Positions 25,715-34,317 of a stretch of DNA of 64,000 bases are shown piece after piece. Within the stretch, counting starts at the first letter, position 1, and every line of letters starts with the position of its first letter. Source of the stretch: UBA12014 sp029248335 (GTDB taxonomy: Bacteria; Planctomycetota; Phycisphaerae; Phycisphaerales; SM1A02); contig JAQWJM010000148.1 in assembly GCA_029248335.1 (NCBI GenBank), positions 1 through 64,000 on the forward strand, written 5' to 3'. Position numbers and translations under genes: made by a program. Below the pieces are notes generated by a model. It had not been told where the DNA came from, did no database searches, and saw only the letters and a program-made list of their open reading frames with translations.

Positions 25715-27604
25715 TCAGCTCGCCGCCGTGGCCTTCGTCTTGGTGGTCTCGGCCTTCGCGGGTGCGTGCGTCTTGCTGTAGTTCCGCTCGCGGGGCGTGA
25801 CCAGCTCCGACATGACCGGCTCGTAGCCGATCTCGACCCGCCCGGACTCGGTCGAGTAGTTGGCGACGGTGGTCTTCAGGAAGTCGCCATCATTCCGCGT
25901 CGGGAAGTCCGACCGGTAGTGACTGCCACGGGATTCCCGTCGGGCGACGGAAGCCTCGATCATCGCGTCCGCGATGACCAGCATGTCGCCGACGGCCCGG
26001 GCGTAGGAGAGGTTCTGGTTGGTCCAGAGTCCGGTGTCCGAGAGGGCGATGTTCGCGTACCGCTCGCGGAGCGACGCAAGCGTCCCCTGGGCCTCTTCAA
26101 GCCGCGAGGCCTCCTTCACGACGGTGCAGGCGGCGGTCATCTCCTCGCCGAGCTCCCGGCCGATGAGATAGGGGTTCTCGTCACCTTCGGCGGAGACGAG
26201 GCGTTCCACCCGGTCCTCTTCGGTCTTCCGGGCCGCATCATGGACCCGTCCGTCGCCTTCGGCGGCCGCCGAGTCACGGTCCTTCACATAGTTCGCGACG
26301 CCGACGCCGCAGAAGAGACCATCGAAGATGCAACTGAGCAACGCGTTCGCGCCGAGCCGGTTCGCGCCGTGGTACTGGTAGTTGACCTCGCCGAAGGCAT
26401 AGAGGCCCTGGATGCTGGTCATCATCGAGTTCTTGGCCCCGAGCACCATGCCGTCGAGGTCGTCCTTCGGCGTGTAGGTGGTCCAGAGACCGCCCATCGA
26501 ATAGTGCACGCCCGGGAAGATCCGCATCGGCATCTCCGCGGGATCCTCGCCCACGAACTTCCGGTAGATCTCCACGATGCCGCCGAGCTTCCGCTCGAGG
26601 TACTCGCGATCGAGGTGCGTGAGGTCGAGGTAGACCTGGTTCTGGCCGGCGACGCCGAGGCCCTGATTCACGCAGATGTCGAAGATCTCGCGGGTCGCGA
26701 TGTCCCGCGGCACGATGTTGCCGTAGGCGGGGTACTTCTCTTCGAGGAAGTAGAGACGTTCTTCGGTGGGGATCTGCCGTGGATCACGGGCATCGCCGGC
26801 GTTGCGGGGGACCCAGACCCGTCCACCTTCGCCGCGGGCGCTCTCCGACATGAGCCGGAGCTTGTCAGCGCCGGGGATCGCGGTCGGGTGGACCTGTACG
26901 AACTCGGGATTGCCGTAGGCGGCCCCGGCCTGGAAGCAACGGCTCGCGGCCGCGCCGGTGCAGATCACCGAGTTGGTGCTCTTGCCGTAGACGAGTCCGC
27001 AGCCGCCGGTGGCCATGACCACCGCGTCCGCCTTGAAGGAACGGATCTGCATCGTCCGCATGTCCTGGGCGACGATTCCGACGCAACTTCCGTCGACGTC
27101 GAGGATCGGGCGGAGGAATTCCCAGTGCTCGTACTTGGTGACCCGCTTCTCGTGCTGCCAGCGACGGGTCTGTTCGTCGAGGGCGTAGAGGAGCTGCTGC
27201 CCGGTGGTGGCGCCGGCGAAGTGGGTCCGCTTGAACAGCGATCCGCCGAAGAGCCGGAGATCGCGACGACCTTCCGCGGATCGGTTGAACGGAACGCCCA
27301 TACGGTCGAGGAGGTCGATGATCCGTGGCGCCCAATGGGCCATCTCGTGGACCGGGGGCTGGTTGGCGAGGAAGTCGCCGCCGTAGACGGTCTCGTCGAA
27401 GTGCTCGTACTCGGAGTAACCCTGCTGGCGCGCGATCTCGTTGCACGCGTTGATTCCGCCCTGGGCGCACACCGAGTGGCTGCGTTTCACCGGGACCAGC
27501 GAAAAGAGGTCCACCGGGACGCCGCTCTCGGCGATACGGATGGTGGCGGCGAGGCCGGCGAGTCCGCCGCCGACCACGATGACGCGTCTGTTGGAATTCT
27601 GCAC
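25715..27604 (-). CDS. sdhA: Succinate dehydrogenase/fumarate reductase flavoprotein subunit
   Basis: The 629-residue protein starts at GTG 27604 with GAGAGG before it. It begins with the FAD-binding GGGLAGLAATIRIAESG and then HSVCAQGGINAC, where His is the usual covalent flavin site region. HPTAIPGADKLRLMSESARG and NRLGANALLSCIFDG follow as active-site and C-terminal FAD motifs. It oxidises succinate to fumarate (or the reverse) with SdhB and SdhC. An open extension to 28243 is a shadow. The C-terminus ends in a Lys/Ala/Thr-rich tail not typical of the family. SdhC lies 95 bases upstream in the same operon. Confidence 0.95.
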   Translation of the reverse strand: MQNSNRRVIVVGGGLAGLAATIRIAESGVPVDLFSLVPVKRSHSVCAQGGINACNEIARQQGYSEYEHFDETVYGGDFLANQPPVHEMAHWAPRIIDLLDRMGVPFNRSAEGRRDLRLFGGSLFKRTHFAGATTGQQLLYALDEQTRRWQHEKRVTKYEHWEFLRPILDVDGSCVGIVAQDMRTMQIRSFKADAVVMATGGCGLVYGKSTNSVICTGAAASRCFQAGAAYGNPEFVQVHPTAIPGADKLRLMSESARGEGGRVWVPRNAGDARDPRQIPTEERLYFLEEKYPAYGNIVPRDIATREIFDICVNQGLGVAGQNQVYLDLTHLDREYLERKLGGIVEIYRKFVGEDPAEMPMRIFPGVHYSMGGLWTTYTPKDDLDGMVLGAKNSMMTSIQGLYAFGEVNYQYHGANRLGANALLSCIFDGLFCGVGVANYVKDRDSAAAEGDGRVHDAARKTEEDRVERLVSAEGDENPYLIGRELGEEMTAACTVVKEASRLEEAQGTLASLRERYANIALSDTGLWTNQNLSYARAVGDMLVIADAMIEASVARRESRGSHYRSDFPTRNDGDFLKTTVANYSTESGRVEIGYEPVMSELVTPRERNYSKTHAPAKAETTKTKATAAS

Positions 27605-27699
27605 GTTCGACCTCTCAGGAATCGGTGAAGGACCATGGGTCACTTCGATGAAATCGGGGCGGCGGATGCGACGGTCGGTCCCGTGGCACCGCGGTTCGT

Positions 27700-28470
27700 T
27701 CAGTTCTCGGTCGGTCCGGAGGCCGACGCGGTGGGACTCTTCATCTGGAGCATCTCCTGTTCGACCTTCTCCGCCTCGCCCACGTCGAGGAACGTGAAGC
27801 CGAGAATCGCGGTGAGGCCGGCGGCGGCGAGCCCGGCGCCGATCGCCGCACACGCCATTCCCCAGCGGTGCTGGGCGGTGGTGGTGACGGTGAGGCCCCA
27901 GGTGATCGCCGCGGTCCAGAGACCGTTGGCGAAGTGGTAGATCGCGGCCATCACGCCCACGAGGTAGAACACCGCCGCGAATCGACCCCACAGGCCGTTC
28001 TGGAAGTGTTCGGCGGTGGTGGAGGCCGCGTAATTCGGATCGAAGCCGGGCATCAGGCCGCCGAAGCTCACGCCGAACCGGAGTGACGCCACGTGCATGA
28101 AGATGAAGACGAGGGCGATGTAGCCGCTCGCCCGCTGCAGCGTGTACCGGACGTTGCCCTGATAGGCGTACCGGCTGGTGTTGGTGCGGCCGGAGCGGGC
28201 GAAGTACACGCCCATCGCCGCGTGGTAGATGATCGGCAGCCACAGCCCGAACACCTCGATGAGGAAGAGCGCCGGAAGGTCGTGGATGAAGTTCACTTCA
28301 TGCTGGAACGTCGCGACCCCACCGACCTTGGTGGCATCCCCCCACACGATCGACGAGTTCGTCGTCAGATGCGGGAAGAGGAACAGACCGATCGGAACGA
28401 TGCCCGAGATCGAGTGAAGTCTTCGCAGGACCAGGTAGTGACGATCGATGAAGCTGTTCGAACTTGACAC
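27700..28470 (-). CDS. sdhC: Succinate dehydrogenase cytochrome b558-type membrane subunit
   Basis: The 256-residue protein has five membrane helices, as in the B. subtilis-type SdhC that replaces the separate C and D subunits. Likely heme-ligand histidines lie in RRLHSISGIVPIG, FIHDLPALF, IIYHAAMGV, FMHVASLRF and YHFANGLW. It anchors SdhA/SdhB and reduces quinone. The GTG at 28470 was chosen because the preceding 41 residues are Arg/Ser/Pro-rich and unlike the family. The gene starts 70 bases after the DUF1844 gene, so DUF1844-sdhC-sdhA may be one transcript. Confidence 0.9.
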   Translation of the reverse strand: MSSSNSFIDRHYLVLRRLHSISGIVPIGLFLFPHLTTNSSIVWGDATKVGGVATFQHEVNFIHDLPALFLIEVFGLWLPIIYHAAMGVYFARSGRTNTSRYAYQGNVRYTLQRASGYIALVFIFMHVASLRFGVSFGGLMPGFDPNYAASTTAEHFQNGLWGRFAAVFYLVGVMAAIYHFANGLWTAAITWGLTVTTTAQHRWGMACAAIGAGLAAAGLTAILGFTFLDVGEAEKVEQEMLQMKSPTASASGPTEN

Positions 28471-28540
28471 GGTGGCTGGCTCGGGGCGGGGAATGGAACG
28501 GCGTGCGGAAGGCACGCATGGAAGTCCGGACGAAGGCGAT

Positions 28541-29011
28541 TCAGGGTTCCTGGATCCGGAGATCCGGCATGTCCGCCGGTCCGCCGGGACCACCGGGGGC
28601 GCCGGCCGCTTCGGCCTGCTGCTGGGCGACCAGCTGGGCGATCTGGACGAACCGGGATCGCAGCTCGTTGAGGACGTTGGTGAGCTCGCCCGCTTCGTCG
28701 TCCGTGATGTTGCCCTTGGTCTTCTCGTCGAGGACCGCGAGCAGGTCGATCGCGAACTTCGCGCCGGGAAGGTCGATCACCACGCCACCGGTCTTGGGAT
28801 CCGTGTACGCCCCGAGACCCATGATGGCCTGCGATGCGAGCACCCCCATGAGACCCTTGAAGTCGGCGGGCGGAAGTTCCGGATTCGCGCCATCCTCGCC
28901 GGGGGCGGGATCGGGCTTGTTGGCGGCGGCTTCGGCGAGGCGTTCCTTCTCGGCCTGGGCCTCGGCTTTCCAGTCACTGTCGACGTGGATCTTGGGAGTT
29001 TCGTCGGACAT
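28541..29011 (-). CDS. DUF1844-family protein
   Basis: The 156-residue soluble protein has an acidic, charged N-terminus. A core (GLMGVLASQAIMGLGAY, VIDLPGAKFAIDLLAVL, EKTKGNITDDE) then matches the DUF1844 family. The C-terminus is a Gln/Ala/Gly/Pro-rich tail. The family is widespread in planctomycetes and other bacteria and has no known function. A TACAAT hexamer on the minus strand (29102-29097) could be its -10 box, with a leader of about 80 bases. It lies upstream of sdhC on the same strand. Confidence 0.8.
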   Translation of the reverse strand: MSDETPKIHVDSDWKAEAQAEKERLAEAAANKPDPAPGEDGANPELPPADFKGLMGVLASQAIMGLGAYTDPKTGGVVIDLPGAKFAIDLLAVLDEKTKGNITDDEAGELTNVLNELRSRFVQIAQLVAQQQAEAAGAPGGPGGPADMPDLRIQEP

Positions 29012-29156
29012 CCGTGGACTCCGCGGCGTCGCGTGTACAGCGGTCGCCGGAGGGCATCGTTCGCGGGGAATCGAGCGTCGATTCCCCAGAGCGTCCATTG
29101 TACGCCCCTCGCCGCCGTGCCGGGCGGTTCCGGCTTCGGTAGCATGCCCTGAGATC

Positions 29157-30482
29157 ATGAACGACCCGCGAACACGACCCGCGAACCCCGCCCAGGAACC
29201 ACCCGTGACGCCGATCCCGGCCGGGTGTCGGTCCGGCGGCCTGATGCTGGTCCTGCTTGCGATCATGGGATGCTCGACCGCCATCGACTCCAAGCCGGTT
29301 CGAGCCCTCGACGCCGACGAATTCGTCCGGGTCGACGGAGAATCCAAGTCGAGCTTCCCGCTCGATGCCGCGGCGGAGGCGGCGGGCCCGATCGAGACGG
29401 TCCGCGAGGTTGAAACAATCGAAATCGACGGGCGTTCCTACACCGAAGCCACGGAGGAGATCATCGGGCCGGACGGGCTCGATGAAGAGGATCTTTCGAT
29501 CGCCGTCGATGTTCCGGTGGGGGTTCCGTATCCGATCGAAAGCCTGGTGGGGCAGATCAACGGCCGTCCGGTGTACGCCGAGGAGTTCCTCTTCCCGCTC
29601 GAGGATCGCATCCTGCGGATCGTGGCCGAGAGCCCGCTGCCCGACGCGATCCGCAGCGTCGACGCCCTCGTCGTGCAGCGCTTCCGGGAATTCGTCGATT
29701 CGGAACTGATCATCGCCGAAGCCGAGAGCAAACTGGACTCTCAGCAGCAGCAGGGGGTGCTGGCGTGGCTCAAGTCGGTCCAGGAGGACACCATCGCCGA
29801 CCGTGGGGGAACCCGCGACACGGCATCGGCGAGCATCGAGGAGGAATTCGGCCTCAGCTTCGACGAATTCATGGTGCAACGCCGCAGCATCGCGTTGGCG
29901 AGCGATCTCCTCCGAAAACGCGTTCAGCCACGCGCGATCGTCTCCTGGCGCGACATCGAGCAGGCCTATCGCCGGAACTACGCCACCTTCAATCCGCCGC
30001 CGACGCTTCGGATCGGTCGGATTCGCTTCAGCACGAAGCGCGAGGTCGAAAAGGTCGAGCAGGCCAAGGCCCTCATCGCCGGCGGCGCGGATTTCGCGGC
30101 GGTGTGTGCGGCGATGGAGATTCCCGACGACGGCGCCTGGCTCGACCTCGAACTTCCTTCGGACGGCATCGCCGGGACCAGCCTGACCAAGGCGGTGAAA
30201 TCGCGATTGGAAGGTCTCGAAACCGGTGAACTCAGCGAGCCATGGGTCCAGACCGCCTTCATCTCGTGGTTCGCGGTGACGGGCATCGAGAAGCAACCGG
30301 GCCGGTCGATCTACGATCCGTCGGTCCAGTTCGGCCTCGAAGGCGAACTGTCCAACATGCGGATGGTCCAGGAACAGGATCGATACCTCAGCACGCTCAA
30401 GGATCGATGGGTTTCGGGCGACATCGACGAGATGCGTCGGCGGCTCCTCACGATCGCCCGACTTCGGTACTTCTTGAAGTAG
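29157..30482 (+). CDS. Parvulin/SurA-like peptidyl-prolyl isomerase lipoprotein
   Basis: The 441-residue protein has a basic N-terminus and a lipobox-like LLAIMGC-S (about residue 40), so it is probably a lipoprotein. Residues 140-270 resemble the SurA N-terminal chaperone helices (INGRPVYAEEFLFPLEDRIL, FVDSELIIAEAESKL). A PpiC-like segment follows at about 280-390 (LRIGRIRFSTKREVEKVEQA, ADFAAVCAAM). It probably helps fold exported proteins. The parvulin domain is divergent and lacks an obvious full set of active-site His residues, so isomerase activity is uncertain. TAGCAT lies eleven bases before the ATG at 29157. Confidence 0.75.
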   Translation: MNDPRTRPANPAQEPPVTPIPAGCRSGGLMLVLLAIMGCSTAIDSKPVRALDADEFVRVDGESKSSFPLDAAAEAAGPIETVREVETIEIDGRSYTEATEEIIGPDGLDEEDLSIAVDVPVGVPYPIESLVGQINGRPVYAEEFLFPLEDRILRIVAESPLPDAIRSVDALVVQRFREFVDSELIIAEAESKLDSQQQQGVLAWLKSVQEDTIADRGGTRDTASASIEEEFGLSFDEFMVQRRSIALASDLLRKRVQPRAIVSWRDIEQAYRRNYATFNPPPTLRIGRIRFSTKREVEKVEQAKALIAGGADFAAVCAAMEIPDDGAWLDLELPSDGIAGTSLTKAVKSRLEGLETGELSEPWVQTAFISWFAVTGIEKQPGRSIYDPSVQFGLEGELSNMRMVQEQDRYLSTLKDRWVSGDIDEMRRRLLTIARLRYFLK

Positions 30483-30660
30483 ATGGGCTGAAGGAGTCGG
30501 GCGAAAGCACGCCCGCTGAAGAAAGCAAGCCCGCTGAAGGATGTCGCCTGAAACGACCGGCGGGCGGTGACGTCCGTTCGCGGCGGCCCACCTGCGGGAT
30601 CCAACCCGGTCGAATCCCGCCCATCCGCCCGGCGGTCGACCCGAGCCTGACCCTTCCGCG

Positions 30661-31161
30661 TCAGAGGACGTCGAACATCTCGAGCCGAGGCGGTCGGCAG
30701 CTGAGGTCGACGGCGAGCACCACGATGCGAACTCGGGCGTCGAAACCCAGGCGAGCGCCGGCGCGTTCGAGGCGTCGGCGCTGCTTCGGCCGGAGATGCC
30801 CTTCGGGTCGAGGGTTCGTGGCGGAGGTCTTGATCTCCGCGATCACCCAGGCGTCGTGGATCCGATCGAAGCCGAGAATGTCGATCTCGACGCCCGCCAC
30901 CCGTCGATTGCGGGCGACGATGTGAATACCCCGGCGGGCGAGTTCCTTCGCGGCGAGATCCTCGCCCAGTGCCCCGAGTCCGTTCGACCCCGGGGGCCGG
31001 TGGCAGTCAAGGTTTCGTTTTCCTGATCGGAACCGTCGTCGGAAGGAGATCCGACTCCAGGATCGAATCCACGTCCGGAGGCTCGAGCCGACGCCGAGGA
31101 AAGCGGGTCGAGCCGCCCCGCGATCGTTCCGTCGATCAGCCTCGTCTCCGGGCCGGCTCAT
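30661..31161 (-). CDS. yraN: YraN/UPF0102 endonuclease-fold protein
   Basis: The C-terminal 105 residues are a clear YraN domain: LGALGEDLAAKELARRG, IVARNRR, VEIDILGFDRIHDAWVIAEI with the nuclease-like D...ExK, and PKQRRRLERAG. The family is related to archaeal Holliday-junction resolvases; function is not settled. The first 58 residues are an Arg-rich extension not usual for the family. The ATG at 31161 overlaps the stop of the upstream gene (ATGA), which supports the long form. If that coupling is accidental, a later non-ATG start would be more natural. Confidence 0.8.
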   Translation of the reverse strand: MSRPGDEADRRNDRGAARPAFLGVGSSLRTWIRSWSRISFRRRFRSGKRNLDCHRPPGSNGLGALGEDLAAKELARRGIHIVARNRRVAGVEIDILGFDRIHDAWVIAEIKTSATNPRPEGHLRPKQRRRLERAGARLGFDARVRIVVLAVDLSCRPPRLEMFDVL

Positions 31162-33389
31162 TCCGGAGAGCCCGGCTTGTCGATCGAGCGTGAAGATTCG
31201 TCGTCCGGATCGAGGGGCATCGTGGATCGGTCGATGACGCTCGCCGCCTCGATCGATCGATGCAGGGCGTCGAGATCATCGAACGGGAAGTCAGGGGGGG
31301 TTCGGATCCCCAGCAGGCGTCTGGCGGGGCGATCGTCGATGAGCACGCCGATGCACCGTTCGTCGTCATGCAGGCCGGTGCAACTCGATGGAGCGCCGGC
31401 GGGTGGGAGCCCGACCCGCCAGCCGTGATCTCGAATCCAGGCAGTGAACGCCGCTTGAAATGCCGGCGACAACGCTTCGGCGACGAGGAACTCACGCTCG
31501 GGATCGAACACCGAGGCGGGGTCACCCAGGCCGGCCGGATCGGCGTCGCCCACCCCGCTGAGCCACACCAGGCGTCGGCATCGCGAATTCGATTCGTCGC
31601 CACTCGGCCGTGTCCGCCCCGGCCGCGCGCGATGGTCGAATGCATGCCACGCCGGAAGCAGCATCGGTTCGACGAGTCCGGCGCCCGGCCAGTCGATGCG
31701 TCGAATCGATTGTTCGGACGCGGGGGCGTCGACCCGGACGCTCGCAGTCTGCGTCCTGGAGGGAAGCCGGCCCTCGGACCGCTCCAGACAGATCGAGGCG
31801 AGCATGGCTGCGATCTCCGCGTCGATTCGTTCGGCGAGATCGCCGGGGCGAAGCGGGGTCCGGGCCGCGATGCACCAGCGACGCAGATTCGATCCGATCT
31901 GGTGCGCATCGATCCGCCATCGTCCGGCGCGGATGCGGACTGGATCGGTGCGACGAATCGAGTCGATTTCCACGTGCCCGGCGGTGGGGACGATGGCGGC
32001 GATCGCCCGTTGCGGAAAGGTCCGGGTGCCCGGGCCAGTCGCGTCCGGCAAGGCGATCACGATGCCACCGCGGGCGACGTACGCCGAGAGTCGGGAAGCG
32101 AGCGTCGAGGCGGGGGCGTCGAGCCAGCCGGCATCGGAGGGCGATCGCACCACCAGCACGGGAAAACGACGCCAGGAACGCGGTGGGTCGTCCAGGCAGA
32201 CCCGCACCCATCCGGTCGAGCGTTCGAGATGCTCGGACACCAGATCGCAGGCATCGCCGAGCAGGTCGTCGATCGGCGGACCGCCACCGACGTCGAGGCA
32301 TGCGAACGCGACGGGCTCGAGGCCTCGACGAAGTACCAGCAGCGCGAAGGCGATTCGATCGATCCGTGGGTCTCCTCGAATCCTCGGCGGATTTCGAGGC
32401 TCCACGAGGAAGAGCCGGCGACGGATCATCGCGGCGGATTCCTCGAACCAGTCACGGGTTCCGAGCCGTCGAAGTCCGGTCACGCGTGCGGCTCGTTCGA
32501 GGGCATGAATCCAGTAGAGGTGCCAACGAGGGCATCCGGGATTGGCCTCGGCATCGAATCGCGTCTCGAGCCAGGTCATGGCCATCTTCATTGCGTCGAG
32601 CGACTTCCTTCGGTCCTTCCGGGTCGATCGGACGTGATCCTCGATGAGGGCGAGCGATGCCACGCCGGCCGCCGTCATCGAACCACGCGACGGGTCGCCG
32701 CGCCGTCGATACCCCCAGCCGCCATCCCTATTCTGGGTGGCGAGGAAACGAGCGCGAACACGATCGAAGAGCGCGTTCGGAATCGAGACGCCGCGGCGAA
32801 CCGCTTCGGTGATCGCCTGGAGTCCGAACTGGGTCAGTGACTGATCGATGAATCCGAGTCGGGGAGAAGGGCCGTAGTCCCAGCCGCCACCCTCCGCCGA
32901 AAATCGCTCCAGCAATCGCGTGCACTCGTGCCGTCGCTCGCGTTCGAAGTCGGGAAGTCGGCACCAGACCATCAGCCGGGCCGCGATCGCATAGGTGCCG
33001 TCGGCGGGGGTGGCCGACATCCAGTCGATCGCGGCGGCGACTCGAGGCGATCGAGCCGGGATGCCGGCGTCGAGCAAGGCGAGCACCACGAGGGCGGTTC
33101 GGCCCGTCGGTTGCGGAGACTGGCCAGAGGGAGGGCGGATCGGCTCCCAGTGCCGGGTCGGATGATGCCGCTCGAAGATGAGCTCGATCAAGGCATCGAG
33201 CATCGCCCGGACCGTCTCTCGAGTGATCGCGGTGGGTTCGATCGCGTCGGTGGGCGGGTTGGCCCGCATGGAGCGGGGTCCGGGCGGGGGAAGGTCGGCC
33301 GAAGCGGCAGGGACCGCCCAGAGCGTCAACATGAGGAAGGCGACGGAGCCGGTGCCCGATCGCCCCGCAGTCCTTTTTCGAGTCTCCAT
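31158..33389 (-). CDS. Secreted squalene-cyclase-fold (prenyltransferase-like) protein with DUF4159-like domain
   Basis: The 743-residue protein has a signal peptide (GSVAFLMLTLWAVPAASA). An alpha/alpha barrel follows at about 50-340 with QW-type repeats (GRTALVVLALLDAG, EGGGWDYGP, TQNRDGGWGYRRRG). The second half (about 400-520) has FPVLVVRSPSDAGWLDAP followed by a Gly-rich strand, as in DUF4159. This combination is common in planctomycetes. The DxDD of true squalene-hopene cyclases was not seen, so catalysis of triterpene cyclisation is unlikely. The last 200 residues are not recognised. It is translationally coupled to yraN. Confidence 0.72.
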   Translation of the reverse strand: METRKRTAGRSGTGSVAFLMLTLWAVPAASADLPPPGPRSMRANPPTDAIEPTAITRETVRAMLDALIELIFERHHPTRHWEPIRPPSGQSPQPTGRTALVVLALLDAGIPARSPRVAAAIDWMSATPADGTYAIAARLMVWCRLPDFERERRHECTRLLERFSAEGGGWDYGPSPRLGFIDQSLTQFGLQAITEAVRRGVSIPNALFDRVRARFLATQNRDGGWGYRRRGDPSRGSMTAAGVASLALIEDHVRSTRKDRRKSLDAMKMAMTWLETRFDAEANPGCPRWHLYWIHALERAARVTGLRRLGTRDWFEESAAMIRRRLFLVEPRNPPRIRGDPRIDRIAFALLVLRRGLEPVAFACLDVGGGPPIDDLLGDACDLVSEHLERSTGWVRVCLDDPPRSWRRFPVLVVRSPSDAGWLDAPASTLASRLSAYVARGGIVIALPDATGPGTRTFPQRAIAAIVPTAGHVEIDSIRRTDPVRIRAGRWRIDAHQIGSNLRRWCIAARTPLRPGDLAERIDAEIAAMLASICLERSEGRLPSRTQTASVRVDAPASEQSIRRIDWPGAGLVEPMLLPAWHAFDHRARPGRTRPSGDESNSRCRRLVWLSGVGDADPAGLGDPASVFDPEREFLVAEALSPAFQAAFTAWIRDHGWRVGLPPAGAPSSCTGLHDDERCIGVLIDDRPARRLLGIRTPPDFPFDDLDALHRSIEAASVIDRSTMPLDPDDESSRSIDKPGSPE

Positions 33390-33526
33390 CGAGGCATGTC
33401 GTCCGGCCCGCCGTCACGGTACGGAGGAAATCGAGGTCGCCGGCCAGAGACCGCGGAATTTCCCTGGTGACGTCCGTCGTCCTTCGATGATCCCACTCGG
33501 AGGTTGAGACCGGGCCCCAGTCCGCG

Positions 33527-33532
33527 TACCTT
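33527..33532 (+). promoter_or_regulatory. -10-like TACCTT, leaderless promoter
   Basis: Six bases (CCCCCG) lie between this hexamer and the ATG at 33539. No purine-rich ribosome site is present. Confidence 0.45.
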
Positions 33533-33538
33533 CCCCCG

Positions 33539-34279
33539 ATGCCAATCCTCGTCATCCAACACTCCAATTCGAGCGACACCGGCCTGATCGGTGAGGCGCT
33601 TCTCCGACACGGCCTCCGCTGTCGCACCATCAGGCTTGCCGATGGCGACAAGATCCCCGCGGATCTCGATGGCATCGACGGCATTCTCTCGATGGGGGGC
33701 TCGGCCTCCGCGACCGACGACTCCCTGCCGTGGATCGCCGACGAGATCGCCCTGCTCGCCGCCGCCTCCGCGGCCCAGATTCCGGTTCTGGGCGTCTGTC
33801 TCGGGGCACAGCTGCTCGCCCGGGCCCTCGGTGGAACCGTCGCCAGGATGGAGTCCGCGTCCGTCGGACCGTGCCGGGTCGACATGACGGTCGCGGGCCG
33901 GGACGACCCGATGTTCCGCGGCCTGCCCTGGTACGCCACCTGGCCGGCCTGGCATCAGGACGAGATCACCACCCTTCCGCCGGAGGCTCGGCTTCTGGCG
34001 AAGAGCGAGGCCTGCGGCATCGAGGCGTTCGCACACGGCGTCTTCGCCTACGGCGTGCAGTTCCACCCGGAATGGACCGCGACGCGAATCGTCGAACTGT
34101 GCGACGACCCGGCGGACCATCTCGACCCCGGGGCCGACTACGGCGGCATCAAGGCCGCGGTGCGGGATGACGCGGAGGCGATCGAACGGATGGGTTCGCG
34201 TTTCGCGGAGAACGTGGCTTCCTATCTCGTCCCCGTGGAGCGGGTGAACGCCGGCGTGCCGAAGGACATTCACCACTGA
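33539..34279 (+). CDS. Class I glutamine amidotransferase (GMP synthase-like)
   Basis: The 246-residue single-domain protein shows the triad of class I amidotransferases. The nucleophile elbow is PVLGVCLGAQLLARALGG, with Cys at about residue 86. The His-Glu pair is VQFHPEW at about 177-183. An oxyanion-strand motif GILSMGGS lies at about 46-53. It resembles stand-alone GMP-synthase-like amidotransferases such as those that act on gamma-glutamyl compounds. No synthetase partner is adjacent, so the true substrate is unknown. The downstream mechanosensitive channel gene begins 38 bases later. Confidence 0.85.
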   Translation: MPILVIQHSNSSDTGLIGEALLRHGLRCRTIRLADGDKIPADLDGIDGILSMGGSASATDDSLPWIADEIALLAAASAAQIPVLGVCLGAQLLARALGGTVARMESASVGPCRVDMTVAGRDDPMFRGLPWYATWPAWHQDEITTLPPEARLLAKSEACGIEAFAHGVFAYGVQFHPEWTATRIVELCDDPADHLDPGADYGGIKAAVRDDAEAIERMGSRFAENVASYLVPVERVNAGVPKDIHH

Positions 34280-34317
34280 ACCGCGTCGACCACGATTCTC
34301 GCCCGCGGACCTCACGG

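Noticed and set aside
25766..27628. A 620-codon open frame antisense to sdhA
   Set aside because: Shadow frame of a conserved gene; codon use and composition do not fit a real protein.
30485..30540. Short repeats of GCCCGCTGAAG after the parvulin-like gene
   Set aside because: Only two exact 11-base copies 18 bases apart; too little to call an element.
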